A stretch of DNA of 55,931 nt from a virus. Shown piece after piece: positions 31,123 to 40,208 of this stretch; positions within the stretch are counted from its first letter, which is position 1, and the number at the start of each line of letters is the position of its first letter. The position numbers and the translations under genes were made by a program. Location: the IMG/VR virus record IMGVR_UViG_3300037487_002061, positions 1 through 55,931 of that record. One strand, 5' to 3'. A model generated the notes under the pieces. The model had not been told where the DNA came from and ran no database searches. It saw nothing but the letters and a program-made list of their open reading frames with translations.

Positions 31123-31499
31123 TGCCTATTTATATTTATAAGCACCCAGAAGAAGAAACCTATAAGGAAATCCTTCAAACAATGAATGATGCCCATATTT
31201 ATTCTGAAGATGGAGTTGAGTGGAAAAGAGTATTCACTGTTCCACAAGCATCAATTGATACTAAAATTAATCCATTTTCATCAAAAGAATTTGTTCAAAA
31301 GACAGGAAACAAAAAGGGTACATTTGGAGACATGATGGATTACTCTGCCGAAATGTCAAGAAAAAGGGAAGAAAAAGTTGGAACTGACGATCCAGTTAAA
31401 AGAAAATTCTTTGACGACTATACAAAGAAAAATAAAGTTAAACATGTTCAAGATAAACCAAAGGTTATTGAAAATAAAAACTTTAAAATTGAACTGTAA
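31122..31499 (+). CDS. conserved phage protein, possible FmdB-like remnant
   Basis: 125 residues, beginning MPIYIYKHPEEETYKEILQT and EDGVEWKRVFTVPQAS, ending with a Lys-rich tail. The first 45 residues recall FmdB-type regulatory zinc ribbons but lack the four Cys. The protein is known in many environmental phages without a function. Its ATG overlaps the GT4 stop by one base and its own stop abuts the stop of the convergent fibre-like gene with no spacer. Confidence 0.55.
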   Translation: MPIYIYKHPEEETYKEILQTMNDAHIYSEDGVEWKRVFTVPQASIDTKINPFSSKEFVQKTGNKKGTFGDMMDYSAEMSRKREEKVGTDDPVKRKFFDDYTKKNKVKHVQDKPKVIENKNFKIEL

Positions 31500-32921
31500 T
31501 TAGTAAATATCTGCTATTTTAATAACGCACAAATTACTTGATGGAGTTGAACTATTTTGAAATACTGCGGTAAAACTACCCGTTGAAGAAATTCCTGACA
31601 AATTAAATTGAGTTCCTACATATCCAGTTGCAATTGTAGAAAAATTTTGAGAAATCATTCCAGTATTGCCCAAACCTATAATTATTCTTTGAGAATATAG
31701 TTTTTGATTTCCAGTGTAAAGAAATAAATCGCAATATCTTGGATCGAGTAAATCATCGTTGTTATGGCTTAAATTAATTGTCGCATTAATTAAATACATT
31801 CCAGAATCTGGAAGGGCATCACTTGAGATTAGTAATGTTGAACCCGTAAGAATTGCAGTATTAGCAGTTAAAAATTTATTTTGATAAATACTTCCAGTTT
31901 GAATCTTTGCGCCATTAACAGTTGGTGTAGAGGTAAATCTTTTACTTCCTCCAACAGTTTGGCTTCCAGTAGTCATTAAAAATTCACAATTTCCGCTCAT
32001 CTCTGGAACATTGTAAATCCTATTTGAGCTAGGAATAGAATTTGTTATTGAAATTGTATTGGAACCCGTGTTTCCCAAAAATATACCATTAGCAATTGGG
32101 GGCGATGTAAATGTTTTAATTCCACCAACAGTTTGGCTTCCAGTAGTCATTAAAAATTGACAATTTCCGCCAACATCTGGGATATTGTAAATCTTGTTTG
32201 AAGTTGGAGCAGAGTTAGTTATTGTAACTGTATTAGAAGCTCCACTTCCTAAAATTATTTTATCGAGACCAGCATTTAAAATACTTATAGAATTATTAAA
32301 ACTTGAAATTCCACTTACATCTCCTAAAAACGTTGCGTCCCCAGAAAAAATAGCCGAAGCATTTGAATGTAAAAGTAAATTTGAACTAGCATTTAATAAT
32401 AAATTATTATTTACTTCAACATTTCCTTTAAAATCTGTTCCGTTTGTAAAAGACACATAAAATTTATTATTTGTAGTAGCTATAGTCGAAGTATTTGAAA
32501 AATCAGATATAATCGCCGAACCAGAAATATTGGCATTTGTAGAATTCCCTTTCCCAGCCAAAACCGTACAAAATTTAGAAGTAGAATTAAATATACTTGA
32601 AAGAGAATTTAAATCTAAATTGTTTTTTCCATTTACAATAGAACCAGTAGAATTAATAATAGCATTACCTGTCCCAGCGGAAATCGTATTGGATTTACCT
32701 CCTAGAATTACATTATTCGTTGCAGTATAAGAATTTGTATTATCTGTTAAATATAAATTTGAACCATTTATAATTAAACTACCAGTAATATTAAAATTCC
32801 CAGTAAGGTTATTGCTCAAATTCCCATAAATATAGTTTGATCCTTTGGTGAAGGAGATACTTCCGCTTGGGCTAGAAAAAGTATGAATTTCAATTTGTTC
32901 TGGTTGAATTTTATTGTACAT
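31500..32921 (-). CDS. fibre-like virion protein with repeated modules
   Basis: 473 residues rich in Asn, Ser, Thr and Gly with many short beta strands. The middle has head-domain-like repeats (NNVILGGKSNTISAGTGNAI), as in trimeric autotransporter-like phage fibres. Residues about 240-325 contain two copies of a 58-residue unit (NCQFLMTTGSQTVGGIKTFT and NCEFLMTTGSQTVGGSKRFT). The C-terminal 130 residues look like a compact beta sandwich (SGMYLINATINLSHNNDDLL), suitable for receptor contact. It is a lone minus-strand gene between two plus-strand units. A tail fibre or spike role is inference. Confidence 0.62.
   Translation of the reverse strand: MYNKIQPEQIEIHTFSSPSGSISFTKGSNYIYGNLSNNLTGNFNITGSLIINGSNLYLTDNTNSYTATNNVILGGKSNTISAGTGNAIINSTGSIVNGKNNLDLNSLSSIFNSTSKFCTVLAGKGNSTNANISGSAIISDFSNTSTIATTNNKFYVSFTNGTDFKGNVEVNNNLLLNASSNLLLHSNASAIFSGDATFLGDVSGISSFNNSISILNAGLDKIILGSGASNTVTITNSAPTSNKIYNIPDVGGNCQFLMTTGSQTVGGIKTFTSPPIANGIFLGNTGSNTISITNSIPSSNRIYNVPEMSGNCEFLMTTGSQTVGGSKRFTSTPTVNGAKIQTGSIYQNKFLTANTAILTGSTLLISSDALPDSGMYLINATINLSHNNDDLLDPRYCDLFLYTGNQKLYSQRIIIGLGNTGMISQNFSTIATGYVGTQFNLSGISSTGSFTAVFQNSSTPSSNLCVIKIADIY
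31951..32210 (-). repeat. 174-bp direct repeat inside the fibre-like gene
   Basis: Sequence beginning at 31951 recurs at 32125 (offset 174 bp, 58 codons). The first 32 bases (CCAACAGTTTGGCTTCCAGT and so on) are identical or nearly so, and similarity continues. Confidence 0.65.
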
Positions 32922-32962
32922 TCTTTACTATAGGTTATCAATTAAAAATTACACTATTTCAA

Positions 32963-33541
32963 ATGAAATTCACTCTATATAAACCAAATTCAAAAAATAC
33001 AGGAGCAGCATTTAGTTTCGAAGCTGGAAAATCTAAAAACGGAGACATAGCCCTTTATGTTTCAATGATCCAACAATATGGTTGGAATGATGTCACAAAA
33101 AACGGCTCCTTTAAAGAAAACGCCAAAAATCCAGAAAAATCCGCTTCTATTAAGCTATCAGTAATTGAAGCAGGAGAGTTCCTATCTTCTTTTAAGACAA
33201 GAATTCCATATGTGGCTTTCCACAAGTCTAAAGACGATACTACTATCATTAAATTGACTCCGTGGGACAAGGTGAAGAAGGTAAAAGAACAAGATGGAGA
33301 AAAATCATACACAACTCCAGCATTTGGACTTAATGTTTCTAGAAATTCAAATCAAACATTCCGCATTCCCTTGGAAGCTGGAGAAACAGAGGTTCTTGCT
33401 CAATTTTTAGAAAATTATATCAAGTCTTCTTTTGATTTTGTCAAACGAGAACAAGAATCGATGTATTCTGGAAATAATACTCCTAAAAAAGAATATGTTA
33501 AAAAGCCTCAAGCTGAATCCGAAGAAGATGCCCCATTCTAA
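32963..33541 (+). CDS. single-stranded DNA-binding protein
   Basis: 192 residues. A beta-rich N-terminal domain (MKFTLYKPNSKNTGAAFSFE, SIKLSVIEAGEFLSSFK, FGLNVSRNSNQTFRIPLEAG) is followed by a disordered, charged linker and the acidic tip EEDAPF, the tail that bacterial SSBs use to bind partner proteins. It should coat single strands for the recombinase and polymerase. The fold is not the standard OB-type E. coli SSB and may be of the PC4/whirly type seen in other phages. First gene of a plus-strand unit. The last 14 bp overlap the next gene. Confidence 0.72.
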   Translation: MKFTLYKPNSKNTGAAFSFEAGKSKNGDIALYVSMIQQYGWNDVTKNGSFKENAKNPEKSASIKLSVIEAGEFLSSFKTRIPYVAFHKSKDDTTIIKLTPWDKVKKVKEQDGEKSYTTPAFGLNVSRNSNQTFRIPLEAGETEVLAQFLENYIKSSFDFVKREQESMYSGNNTPKKEYVKKPQAESEEDAPF

Positions 33542-35261
33542 AATAAAAGTTTTATTTCATTCTAATTACAGTAGAATGATTACTGGTTTTGGAAAAAATG
33601 TAAAGAATCTTTTGTTAGCTCTTCATAATGATCCAGATATTGAGGTAATCGAAGCTGCAAACGGGATTCCATATGGAGTAGATGCTAAAACTCCTTGGAA
33701 GTGTTATGGAACAGCTCCATCAGACCAAAACACAATTAACGAAATTGGTGGAGATGGATATAAACAAAGAATGGCTTCTTATGGAGAATATACTATTGAT
33801 AAAATTATTGAAGATTGTCAACCAGATATCTATCTAGGAATAGAAGATATTTGGGCGTTCAAAGATTTTGACAAAAAGCCTTGGTGGAATAAATTAAAAA
33901 CTATAATTTGGACAACGCTTGACAGCGTACCTATTTTAGAAGATGCATTCGAAATAGCCCCGAAATGCGATAAGTTTCTTGTATGGGCTTCTTTTGCAGA
34001 AGAAGAAATGAAAAAAGCTGGTTTTGAAAACGTGGAAACAATTCACGGAGCAATTGATTATTCAAATTTTAACCCTTTGAATAATAGACATGAAATAAGA
34101 AAAAAATTCAATCTTGAAGATAGTTTCGTTACTGGTTTTGTTTTTAAAAATCAGTTAAGAAAATCGGTTCCAAATCTTTTGGAAGGGTTTAAAATCTTTA
34201 AACAAAAAAATCCTAATTCAAATTTAAAGTTATTGCTTCATACAGATTGGTCTGAAATTAATCAAGGTTGGGATATACCAAGATATATAAAAGAAAAACA
34301 AATAAATGAAGATGATATTTTAGCTTCATATATTTGTCATCAATGTGGAGATTACTTTATTCATAAATATATTGGAGAAAAAAAAGATTGTATCTCTTGT
34401 GGAGCTAAAGAAAAAGTCCATACTAAAAACAGTGGTGTTGGAGTCTCTGAAATTCAACTGAATGAAATCTATTCATGTATGGATGTATATTGTCATCCAT
34501 TTACAAGCGGTGGACAAGAACTCCCAATTCAAGAAGCAAAAGCCGCTGGGCTAATTACATTAGTTACAGAGTATTCATGTGGAACTGATTCTTGTTACGA
34601 GTATCAAGGAGGAATTCCTCTCAAATGGAATGAATATAGGGAACCACAAACTCAATTTATTAAAGCAACAACTTGTGTCAAAGATATTGCCGACAAACTT
34701 AATTTTGTTTTCAATATGAACGTATCGGAAAAACAATCATTAATTAAAAATGGTAAAAACTGGGTAGAAAAAGAATTCTCTGTTCAAAAAATCAAAAGTA
34801 ACTTAAAAGAAATTTTTATTGATTTAAAAAATAAAAACAAAGAGGCTGACATCAATGATGAGAAAAAAAATGAAAAAACAATTTCATTTGAAAGTCTTTT
34901 AGATAAAAATCAAGAAGATAGAATTTTAATTGTTATTCCAGAATCTGCTGGAGATGTATTTATGTTAACTTCATTATTGCCCTCCATAAAAGAAGCTTAT
35001 CCAGAAAAAGACCTTTACTTCGCAACCAAAAAAGAGTTTTTTCCTATTTTAGATTTAAATGAATTTATATACAAAGTCATAGAATACGATCCATTTATGG
35101 AAAACCTCGTAATGATGGAAGGAAGATCTGATCATCAAGGATATTTTGAAATATGTTTTCTACCACATATTGGCACTCAAAGACAATTAGATTATTTACA
35201 TCACGGAAATAAAGACAAAATCATGTTTGAAATTCATTCAAATAACTATAATAAATATTAA
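33528..35261 (+). CDS. GT4-type glycosyltransferase with zinc ribbon and N-terminal half of a GT9 domain
   Basis: 577 residues from the ATG at 33528. A longer in-frame start at 33432 would overlap the SSB gene by 110 bp and is unlikely. The GT4 core has IKVLFHSNYSRMITGFGKNV at the start, FVTGFVFKNQLRKSVPNLLE at the hinge, and the donor motif HPFTSGGQELPIQEAKAAGL. Between them sits a zinc ribbon (CHQCG ... CISCG, about residues 295-325). Residues about 490-577 are a second domain with RILIVIPESAGDVFMLTSLL, the N-terminal signature of GT9 heptosyltransferases. The remaining GT9 half is encoded by the next gene. Confidence 0.78.
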   Translation: MPHSKIKVLFHSNYSRMITGFGKNVKNLLLALHNDPDIEVIEAANGIPYGVDAKTPWKCYGTAPSDQNTINEIGGDGYKQRMASYGEYTIDKIIEDCQPDIYLGIEDIWAFKDFDKKPWWNKLKTIIWTTLDSVPILEDAFEIAPKCDKFLVWASFAEEEMKKAGFENVETIHGAIDYSNFNPLNNRHEIRKKFNLEDSFVTGFVFKNQLRKSVPNLLEGFKIFKQKNPNSNLKLLLHTDWSEINQGWDIPRYIKEKQINEDDILASYICHQCGDYFIHKYIGEKKDCISCGAKEKVHTKNSGVGVSEIQLNEIYSCMDVYCHPFTSGGQELPIQEAKAAGLITLVTEYSCGTDSCYEYQGGIPLKWNEYREPQTQFIKATTCVKDIADKLNFVFNMNVSEKQSLIKNGKNWVEKEFSVQKIKSNLKEIFIDLKNKNKEADINDEKKNEKTISFESLLDKNQEDRILIVIPESAGDVFMLTSLLPSIKEAYPEKDLYFATKKEFFPILDLNEFIYKVIEYDPFMENLVMMEGRSDHQGYFEICFLPHIGTQRQLDYLHHGNKDKIMFEIHSNNYNKY

Positions 35262-35262
35262 A

Positions 35263-36399
35263 ATGCATTTAATACAAAGATATTCATTATCAACTGGATT
35301 AAAAATTAATAATCCATCAATTTCAGAACAATTTTTTCCAATCTCTGCTGATAAATTTGTATGTTTTCACACATCAGCAAAAGATAATTTAAGAGATTAT
35401 GATTATTGGAACGAAGTTAAATTTATTCTAGATCCCATTTTAAATAAATATGGATATAAAACAATTCAGATTGGGTTTGGAAAAGATCCAACTGCAAATT
35501 GCGACATAGATTTAAGGGACAAAACTTCTATTCGTCAAATGGCTTACATTGTAAAAAAATGTAATTTATTTCTTGGGGTAGATTCATTCCCAGCTCATTT
35601 GGCTGGATTCTTTAAAAGAAAAATGGTTTCAATTTACTCTAATTCTTTTATGGAATGTGTCAGACCTTATTGGGGAGAAAGAGAAGATCAAATTTTAATA
35701 GAAACTCATAGAGCAGACAAAGAAAAACCATCTTTTTCATTTAATGAAAATCCAAAAACTGTTAATAGAATAAAACCAGAAGAAATTGCAATTGCTGCAT
35801 TGAAATTACTTAATCTTCCTAGTGAAAAAATTAATTTTAAAACAATAAATATTGGCGCAAGATATAAGCAAGAGTGCATAGAAGTAATTTTGTCCAATGA
35901 AAAATGCAACTTAATATCTAATTTTATGAATGTAAGAATGGATATTAATCATGACGAGCAAGCACTATATCATATTCTTGTAAACAATAATGCCGAAGTA
36001 ACATTAACAAAACCAATTGACGATGAACTTTTATTTTCAAAAAAAATCACAGCTATTAATTATGTTACCGAAGAATTTGATATAGAATTTGTTAAAAAAA
36101 TTAAAAAATCTGGAGTTAATCACACATTGCTTTGCACTTCAAAAGAAAAACTTGCTCAACAAAGATTTAATTTATTTGATTTTACAATTCATTTATTTGA
36201 AATAAATGAAATAATCAAAACAAACAAAGAAAAACTACCTAATCTTGATTTAGAAAAAACAAAAGTTCAATCAAATAAAAAAATAATTTGCGGTAATAAA
36301 GTCTACGAGACATGCTATGATTTCAATAACAGGAGAAATGAAGATGATTTTTTTCTTGACTTAGATTGGTATTATTTGTATAATAACCAACATGAATAA
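35263..36399 (+). CDS. C-terminal half of a GT9-like heptosyltransferase plus extra domain
   Basis: 378 residues from the ATG at 35263, one base after the previous stop. An upstream start at 35227 is rejected because it lies in the preceding gene. The N-terminal part has DKFVCFHTSAKDNLRDYDYW and LFLGVDSFPAHLAGFFKRKM then VSIYSNSFMECVRPYWG, the donor-binding half of GT9 enzymes. Residues about 210-378 form an extra domain that is not recognised. The preceding gene ends with the complementary GT9 half, so the two probably form one functional enzyme. This may be a fission of a single ancestral gene. Confidence 0.75.
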   Translation: MHLIQRYSLSTGLKINNPSISEQFFPISADKFVCFHTSAKDNLRDYDYWNEVKFILDPILNKYGYKTIQIGFGKDPTANCDIDLRDKTSIRQMAYIVKKCNLFLGVDSFPAHLAGFFKRKMVSIYSNSFMECVRPYWGEREDQILIETHRADKEKPSFSFNENPKTVNRIKPEEIAIAALKLLNLPSEKINFKTINIGARYKQECIEVILSNEKCNLISNFMNVRMDINHDEQALYHILVNNNAEVTLTKPIDDELLFSKKITAINYVTEEFDIEFVKKIKKSGVNHTLLCTSKEKLAQQRFNLFDFTIHLFEINEIIKTNKEKLPNLDLEKTKVQSNKKIICGNKVYETCYDFNNRRNEDDFFLDLDWYYLYNNQHE

Positions 36400-37171
36400 A
36401 CAAGACTCTTCAATTCCTCCATTAGAAAAATATGCTCGCAATGAGCATGGGCTTATTAAATCTGTAGAGTATACATATTCTGAAGATGGCTCTATTGACT
36501 GGAGAGCAATGATTAAACCAGAATTCCTTTACGCAAATAAAGGATGGTTTGAATCTCGTAATAAACCAGTGCCAACTTCAATTGAAGGACTAACTGATAA
36601 GCAATTATTAATTATGCTTGGAGGCATCAAAGAACTTGCGAAACTTCGTGGATTTCATTCTGTTACTTATGACATTAAACATGTTAACGAAAATTATGTC
36701 ATAGCTAAGTGCAAAATTTCTTGGATTAATAATTATGAAAGTGCTAACAATTATGATTATCATACCGTAGTTTACGAAGATGTAGCTAATGCTACACTCG
36801 CTAATACAGATGATTTCTGCGTTAAATTCCTTGAGACGATTGCATGTAATCGGGCATTTGTTCGTTGCGTAAGAAACTTTTTAGGAATTCATATTGTCGG
36901 GGCAGACGAAATTGATAGATCAAACAATAATTCATTCTCCTTTGAATCGCCAGAAGACACAGATGATCTTTCTGTCTTAAAGCCAAGTGGTCTTTTAGAA
37001 AAAATTGTTTCTGAGAAAGGGATAAAATCTTTTGATGATTTTAAGACTTGGTTAAGAGATCAATGGTTAACCAATACATATAGGAACGAAGAGGCTAAAA
37101 ATTGGAACAACTACAAAGATGTCCCAGCTAAAGATTGCCGCAAATTAATTACTATTCTTAAAAAGAATTAA
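36392..37171 (+). CDS. conserved phage protein, possible Rad52/ERF-like annealing protein
   Basis: 259 residues. The middle (LLIMLGGIKELAKLRGFHSV, VIAKCKISWI, then ACNRAFVRCVRNFLGIHIVG) has a beta-beta-alpha run and a basic helix near its end, a pattern seen in Rad52/ERF-type phage annealing proteins, whose helix often contains several Arg. The C-terminal part is helical (LLEKIVSEKGIKSFDDFKTW). The gene is in the same plus-strand unit as the SSB. The resemblance is weak and the assignment low-confidence. It converges on the hub gene; the two stop codons overlap in TTAA. Confidence 0.45.
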   Translation: MNKQDSSIPPLEKYARNEHGLIKSVEYTYSEDGSIDWRAMIKPEFLYANKGWFESRNKPVPTSIEGLTDKQLLIMLGGIKELAKLRGFHSVTYDIKHVNENYVIAKCKISWINNYESANNYDYHTVVYEDVANATLANTDDFCVKFLETIACNRAFVRCVRNFLGIHIVGADEIDRSNNNSFSFESPEDTDDLSVLKPSGLLEKIVSEKGIKSFDDFKTWLRDQWLTNTYRNEEAKNWNNYKDVPAKDCRKLITILKKN

Positions 37172-39444
37172 TTTAACTTAAGGAAATTTTTAACTCCAGC
37201 GGTCATTTTCTTAGAATTAATTGTAGCATTAATTGACATGCCTTCAGACAATATTATAGATTGATCTGGAGGCAGAAAAGCTTTATTACTCTTTGTAATA
37301 GTTGTCGATACACCGTCACTACCAACAGATATCGAAACTGAATCAATTGAAATGTCCAACTTAGGTATTCTGAAATCATAATAAGTAACAGAAGACGACT
37401 TTAACGCCAAAGTAGATGACGTTAAACTAGCAGAATTCGAAAGAATTTCCGCCTCCGCTGCATTTCCAGAAAATGATTTTACTTCACTTTTAGAAAAGTC
37501 GTCTACACTTTGACTTTTTACAGCAAAAAATGTTTGTTCATAAGCTGGGTTCTCTTGATCTTCTTCATTGTCTGGGGCGTTTTCATTGTCTTCTCCATAT
37601 TTTCTAATTGCCGAAACTAATATTTTATTTACAAGATTGTTTTTAGCTATTTTATATTGGCCTTGAGAATTTCTTATTATCTTTGCAATGGAACTTGCTG
37701 TAGTTGGTGGGGATTTTATTGCCATATATGATTGGGCTTTATCATTAGTAAATCCTAAGACACATGAGTCTAAAAAAGAAAAATCTTCTTCATTTTCGGG
37801 AACTATCTCGCTAGCTTTTTGGGCCACCCAATAAATATCGCCAGCCCTAGTTCCAGCTTTTACTGCAAGCTGAGACATAGTTGGAAGAGTAAGGCCACAG
37901 GCGGCTATAAATTTAGCTAAATCAGAAAATAAATCTACCTCTTTTATTGACTTATTTCCGTCGAATGGTCCAGCAACAGTCACGGCACTATCCACAAATG
38001 TTAAAACATTTTTATAAGATTTTGCATATCCATTTGAAATAAAAGTTGATGACACATATTTAAAATAAAGAGATATAATAGAATAAATAAGATTTTCAGA
38101 GGGTTTTTGAGTTATACTAGTATTATCCTCGTTCATCATTGACAAATACCTTGAGCCTGTTTCAATATTACTTTTTTTAGTTGCTTTTTCATAATCTGAT
38201 AATAAATTTGCAGAAACTATATCTTTTAATGCTTTGGAAGTACCAGCCTCAAATACCTCATCGCTATAAACTGGAGATAAATCTAAGGAAGTAGCGTGTA
38301 AAAATAAATAAACTAACTTGTCAAAGTTATCCGCACTGTTTGCATAGTTCGTTGAAAAAAATGTGAAAAATCCAGACAATTCGTTTTCAGTTAAAGACTT
38401 ATTACCTGCTGCGGTAAAAAGATCGCCCAATAAAAGTCTTTTAAAAACTTTTCTATTAGCTTGAGGACCTATTTCCATTGAAGACCCTTTACCACTATTA
38501 TTATTTTCTGGATTAGTCGTTCCAATAAAAGAACAGACCATTCTTGGACTGCTTCCACCATTAGTAAAAGTTGCTGATAAAATAGCAGTATCTGTAGATT
38601 TAGTTTCATCAACGATTTGAATTGAATTAGCTATTTGAGAACTAACTAATATTATTGATTTGCCTTCCACATACCAATAATATCCATAAAAAGAAAGAAT
38701 AGAGGAAAGACAAGATCTCACCGTGCCAGAAACATCAAATAAATTATCTTTAAAAGCTGGAATACCTTTAACATTTAAACCAATTGAAGCAACAGCGCTA
38801 AAAAATTCTTTTGCCGTATATCCATATTTTATTGTTGCATCGCTATAAACTGCTTTCCACTCGCCCCCCATTGAAAGTGTCGGTATTTTTACGCCATTTT
38901 TATAAACATGAAATATTTTTTCATTTTGCAATGTATTTTGATTTTTTATAGTAGAAACTGCGGAATAAGTAGTACCCAAAACAATAATACGTTTACTACT
39001 GTCTGAATACGAGCCTTCCGCAGTTTTATTCATATCGTTTGGGCGCTGATCTCTATAAAAAGCTGAATTTGGAAATTCTGTAGATTGATATAGTTTTCCT
39101 TTATAGTTATAAGCATTAACTCCATCTCCAACTGGAGAAGCGGAAGAACCCCTAGTTAAAACAACCCAACTATCTAATGATTGAGACAATTTATCAATAT
39201 ATTTATATTGTTTTTTTATTCCATAAGCATCTTTTGTTGTAGACTCCTCTTGTAAAACAAAATCTTGTAAGAGTGCATCAATTTGAGCTTTAGTAAAAGT
39301 AGATCTTTTGCCAATTTTTCCACTTACAGAACCAAGCCCTCCATCTCCGCAAACTCCTTGGGTCTCAGATGTTGATACAGTGGCAACATGTGATCCTCCA
39401 CTTGTTGAAAAATTTACCTCTACTCCCGTAACTACTTCGCTCAT
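37168..39444 (-). CDS. putative tail/baseplate hub protein
   Basis: 758 residues. Residues about 215-270 (FSAVASIGLNVKGIPAFKDN, then LSSILSFYGYYWYVEGKSII) are the pattern of phage hub proteins of the gp27/Tal type, in which a small domain binds the tail tube. The C-terminal quarter has repeated Ser-rich beta strands. No peptidase or lysozyme motif is visible. Position five genes after the tape measure protein is the usual one for the hub in siphovirus-type tails. The stop overlaps that of the convergent plus-strand gene. Confidence 0.55.
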   Translation of the reverse strand: MSEVVTGVEVNFSTSGGSHVATVSTSETQGVCGDGGLGSVSGKIGKRSTFTKAQIDALLQDFVLQEESTTKDAYGIKKQYKYIDKLSQSLDSWVVLTRGSSASPVGDGVNAYNYKGKLYQSTEFPNSAFYRDQRPNDMNKTAEGSYSDSSKRIIVLGTTYSAVSTIKNQNTLQNEKIFHVYKNGVKIPTLSMGGEWKAVYSDATIKYGYTAKEFFSAVASIGLNVKGIPAFKDNLFDVSGTVRSCLSSILSFYGYYWYVEGKSIILVSSQIANSIQIVDETKSTDTAILSATFTNGGSSPRMVCSFIGTTNPENNNSGKGSSMEIGPQANRKVFKRLLLGDLFTAAGNKSLTENELSGFFTFFSTNYANSADNFDKLVYLFLHATSLDLSPVYSDEVFEAGTSKALKDIVSANLLSDYEKATKKSNIETGSRYLSMMNEDNTSITQKPSENLIYSIISLYFKYVSSTFISNGYAKSYKNVLTFVDSAVTVAGPFDGNKSIKEVDLFSDLAKFIAACGLTLPTMSQLAVKAGTRAGDIYWVAQKASEIVPENEEDFSFLDSCVLGFTNDKAQSYMAIKSPPTTASSIAKIIRNSQGQYKIAKNNLVNKILVSAIRKYGEDNENAPDNEEDQENPAYEQTFFAVKSQSVDDFSKSEVKSFSGNAAEAEILSNSASLTSSTLALKSSSVTYYDFRIPKLDISIDSVSISVGSDGVSTTITKSNKAFLPPDQSIILSEGMSINATINSKKMTAGVKNFLKLN

Positions 39445-40208
39445 AAATTAATAACTTGAGTTGAATTAACTTCTTCAAAAATTTGACAAACAACTCCTGT
39501 CCTAATAAGTGTTACACCTGTAGTCATTTCGATCCATGAATTTTTATTTTGTTCCATTCCATTAATATATAAATTAACTTCATTCTCAATGAAATCTTGA
39601 CCATATACATCTTGTTTTAACCCAGTAAAATTTAAAGTATTCTTTTTTTGTGGAATTGCAAAAACCTTTCCAGTTGCAACGCCACTATACAGAAATCCAG
39701 TATTATTTACTATGCTATAAGAACCAGAACCGCTATATAATTTTTGACCGTTTAAAAAATAATCCAGTTGATTTAAATTTCCACTATAACCAGTCAAATT
39801 TAATCTTATATCCGAAACCAAAGAATTAGAAATTTGAGTATTGTTAACCCCAGTCCCTAAAGCTATTTTATTAAATGGCCTTAAATCGAAAAGAAGATTT
39901 CTTTGTAGTAATGGAACAGCGTCAAAATTTTCAAAAAACATTTTTGAAATAGATTCTCCAGTTATAAAATAAAAGTCACCACTTGTTGAATAAATTTTTC
40001 CAAATTGTGAATCTTGAGACGTTGGGTCTCTTTCAATTAAAGTTTGAGAATTAAGAGAAACAATTAGATTATTTGTTCCTGTTCTATTTAATATTGGTAT
40101 ATAAAAAGAATCCAAAATAAAACTTGCTTGTTGATTATTATCAACATCAGTAGAAACGCTACCAGTAATAGTAGAGGTTCCAGTATTTAACATGTAATTA
40201 TAAATCAT
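39441..40208 (-). CDS. tail protein of unknown role (255 aa)
   Basis: 255 residues, rich in Ser, Thr, Asn and Gly (SVSTDVDNNQQASFILDSFY, GVNNTQISNSLVSDIRLNLT). It is all-beta in style with no catalytic motif. It overlaps its neighbours by 4 bp on both sides and so belongs to the tail operon. GGAGAAAG precedes the start, but it is part of the coding sequence of the gene upstream and may be accidental. Confidence 0.55.
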   Translation of the reverse strand: MIYNYMLNTGTSTITGSVSTDVDNNQQASFILDSFYIPILNRTGTNNLIVSLNSQTLIERDPTSQDSQFGKIYSTSGDFYFITGESISKMFFENFDAVPLLQRNLLFDLRPFNKIALGTGVNNTQISNSLVSDIRLNLTGYSGNLNQLDYFLNGQKLYSGSGSYSIVNNTGFLYSGVATGKVFAIPQKKNTLNFTGLKQDVYGQDFIENEVNLYINGMEQNKNSWIEMTTGVTLIRTGVVCQIFEEVNSTQVINL

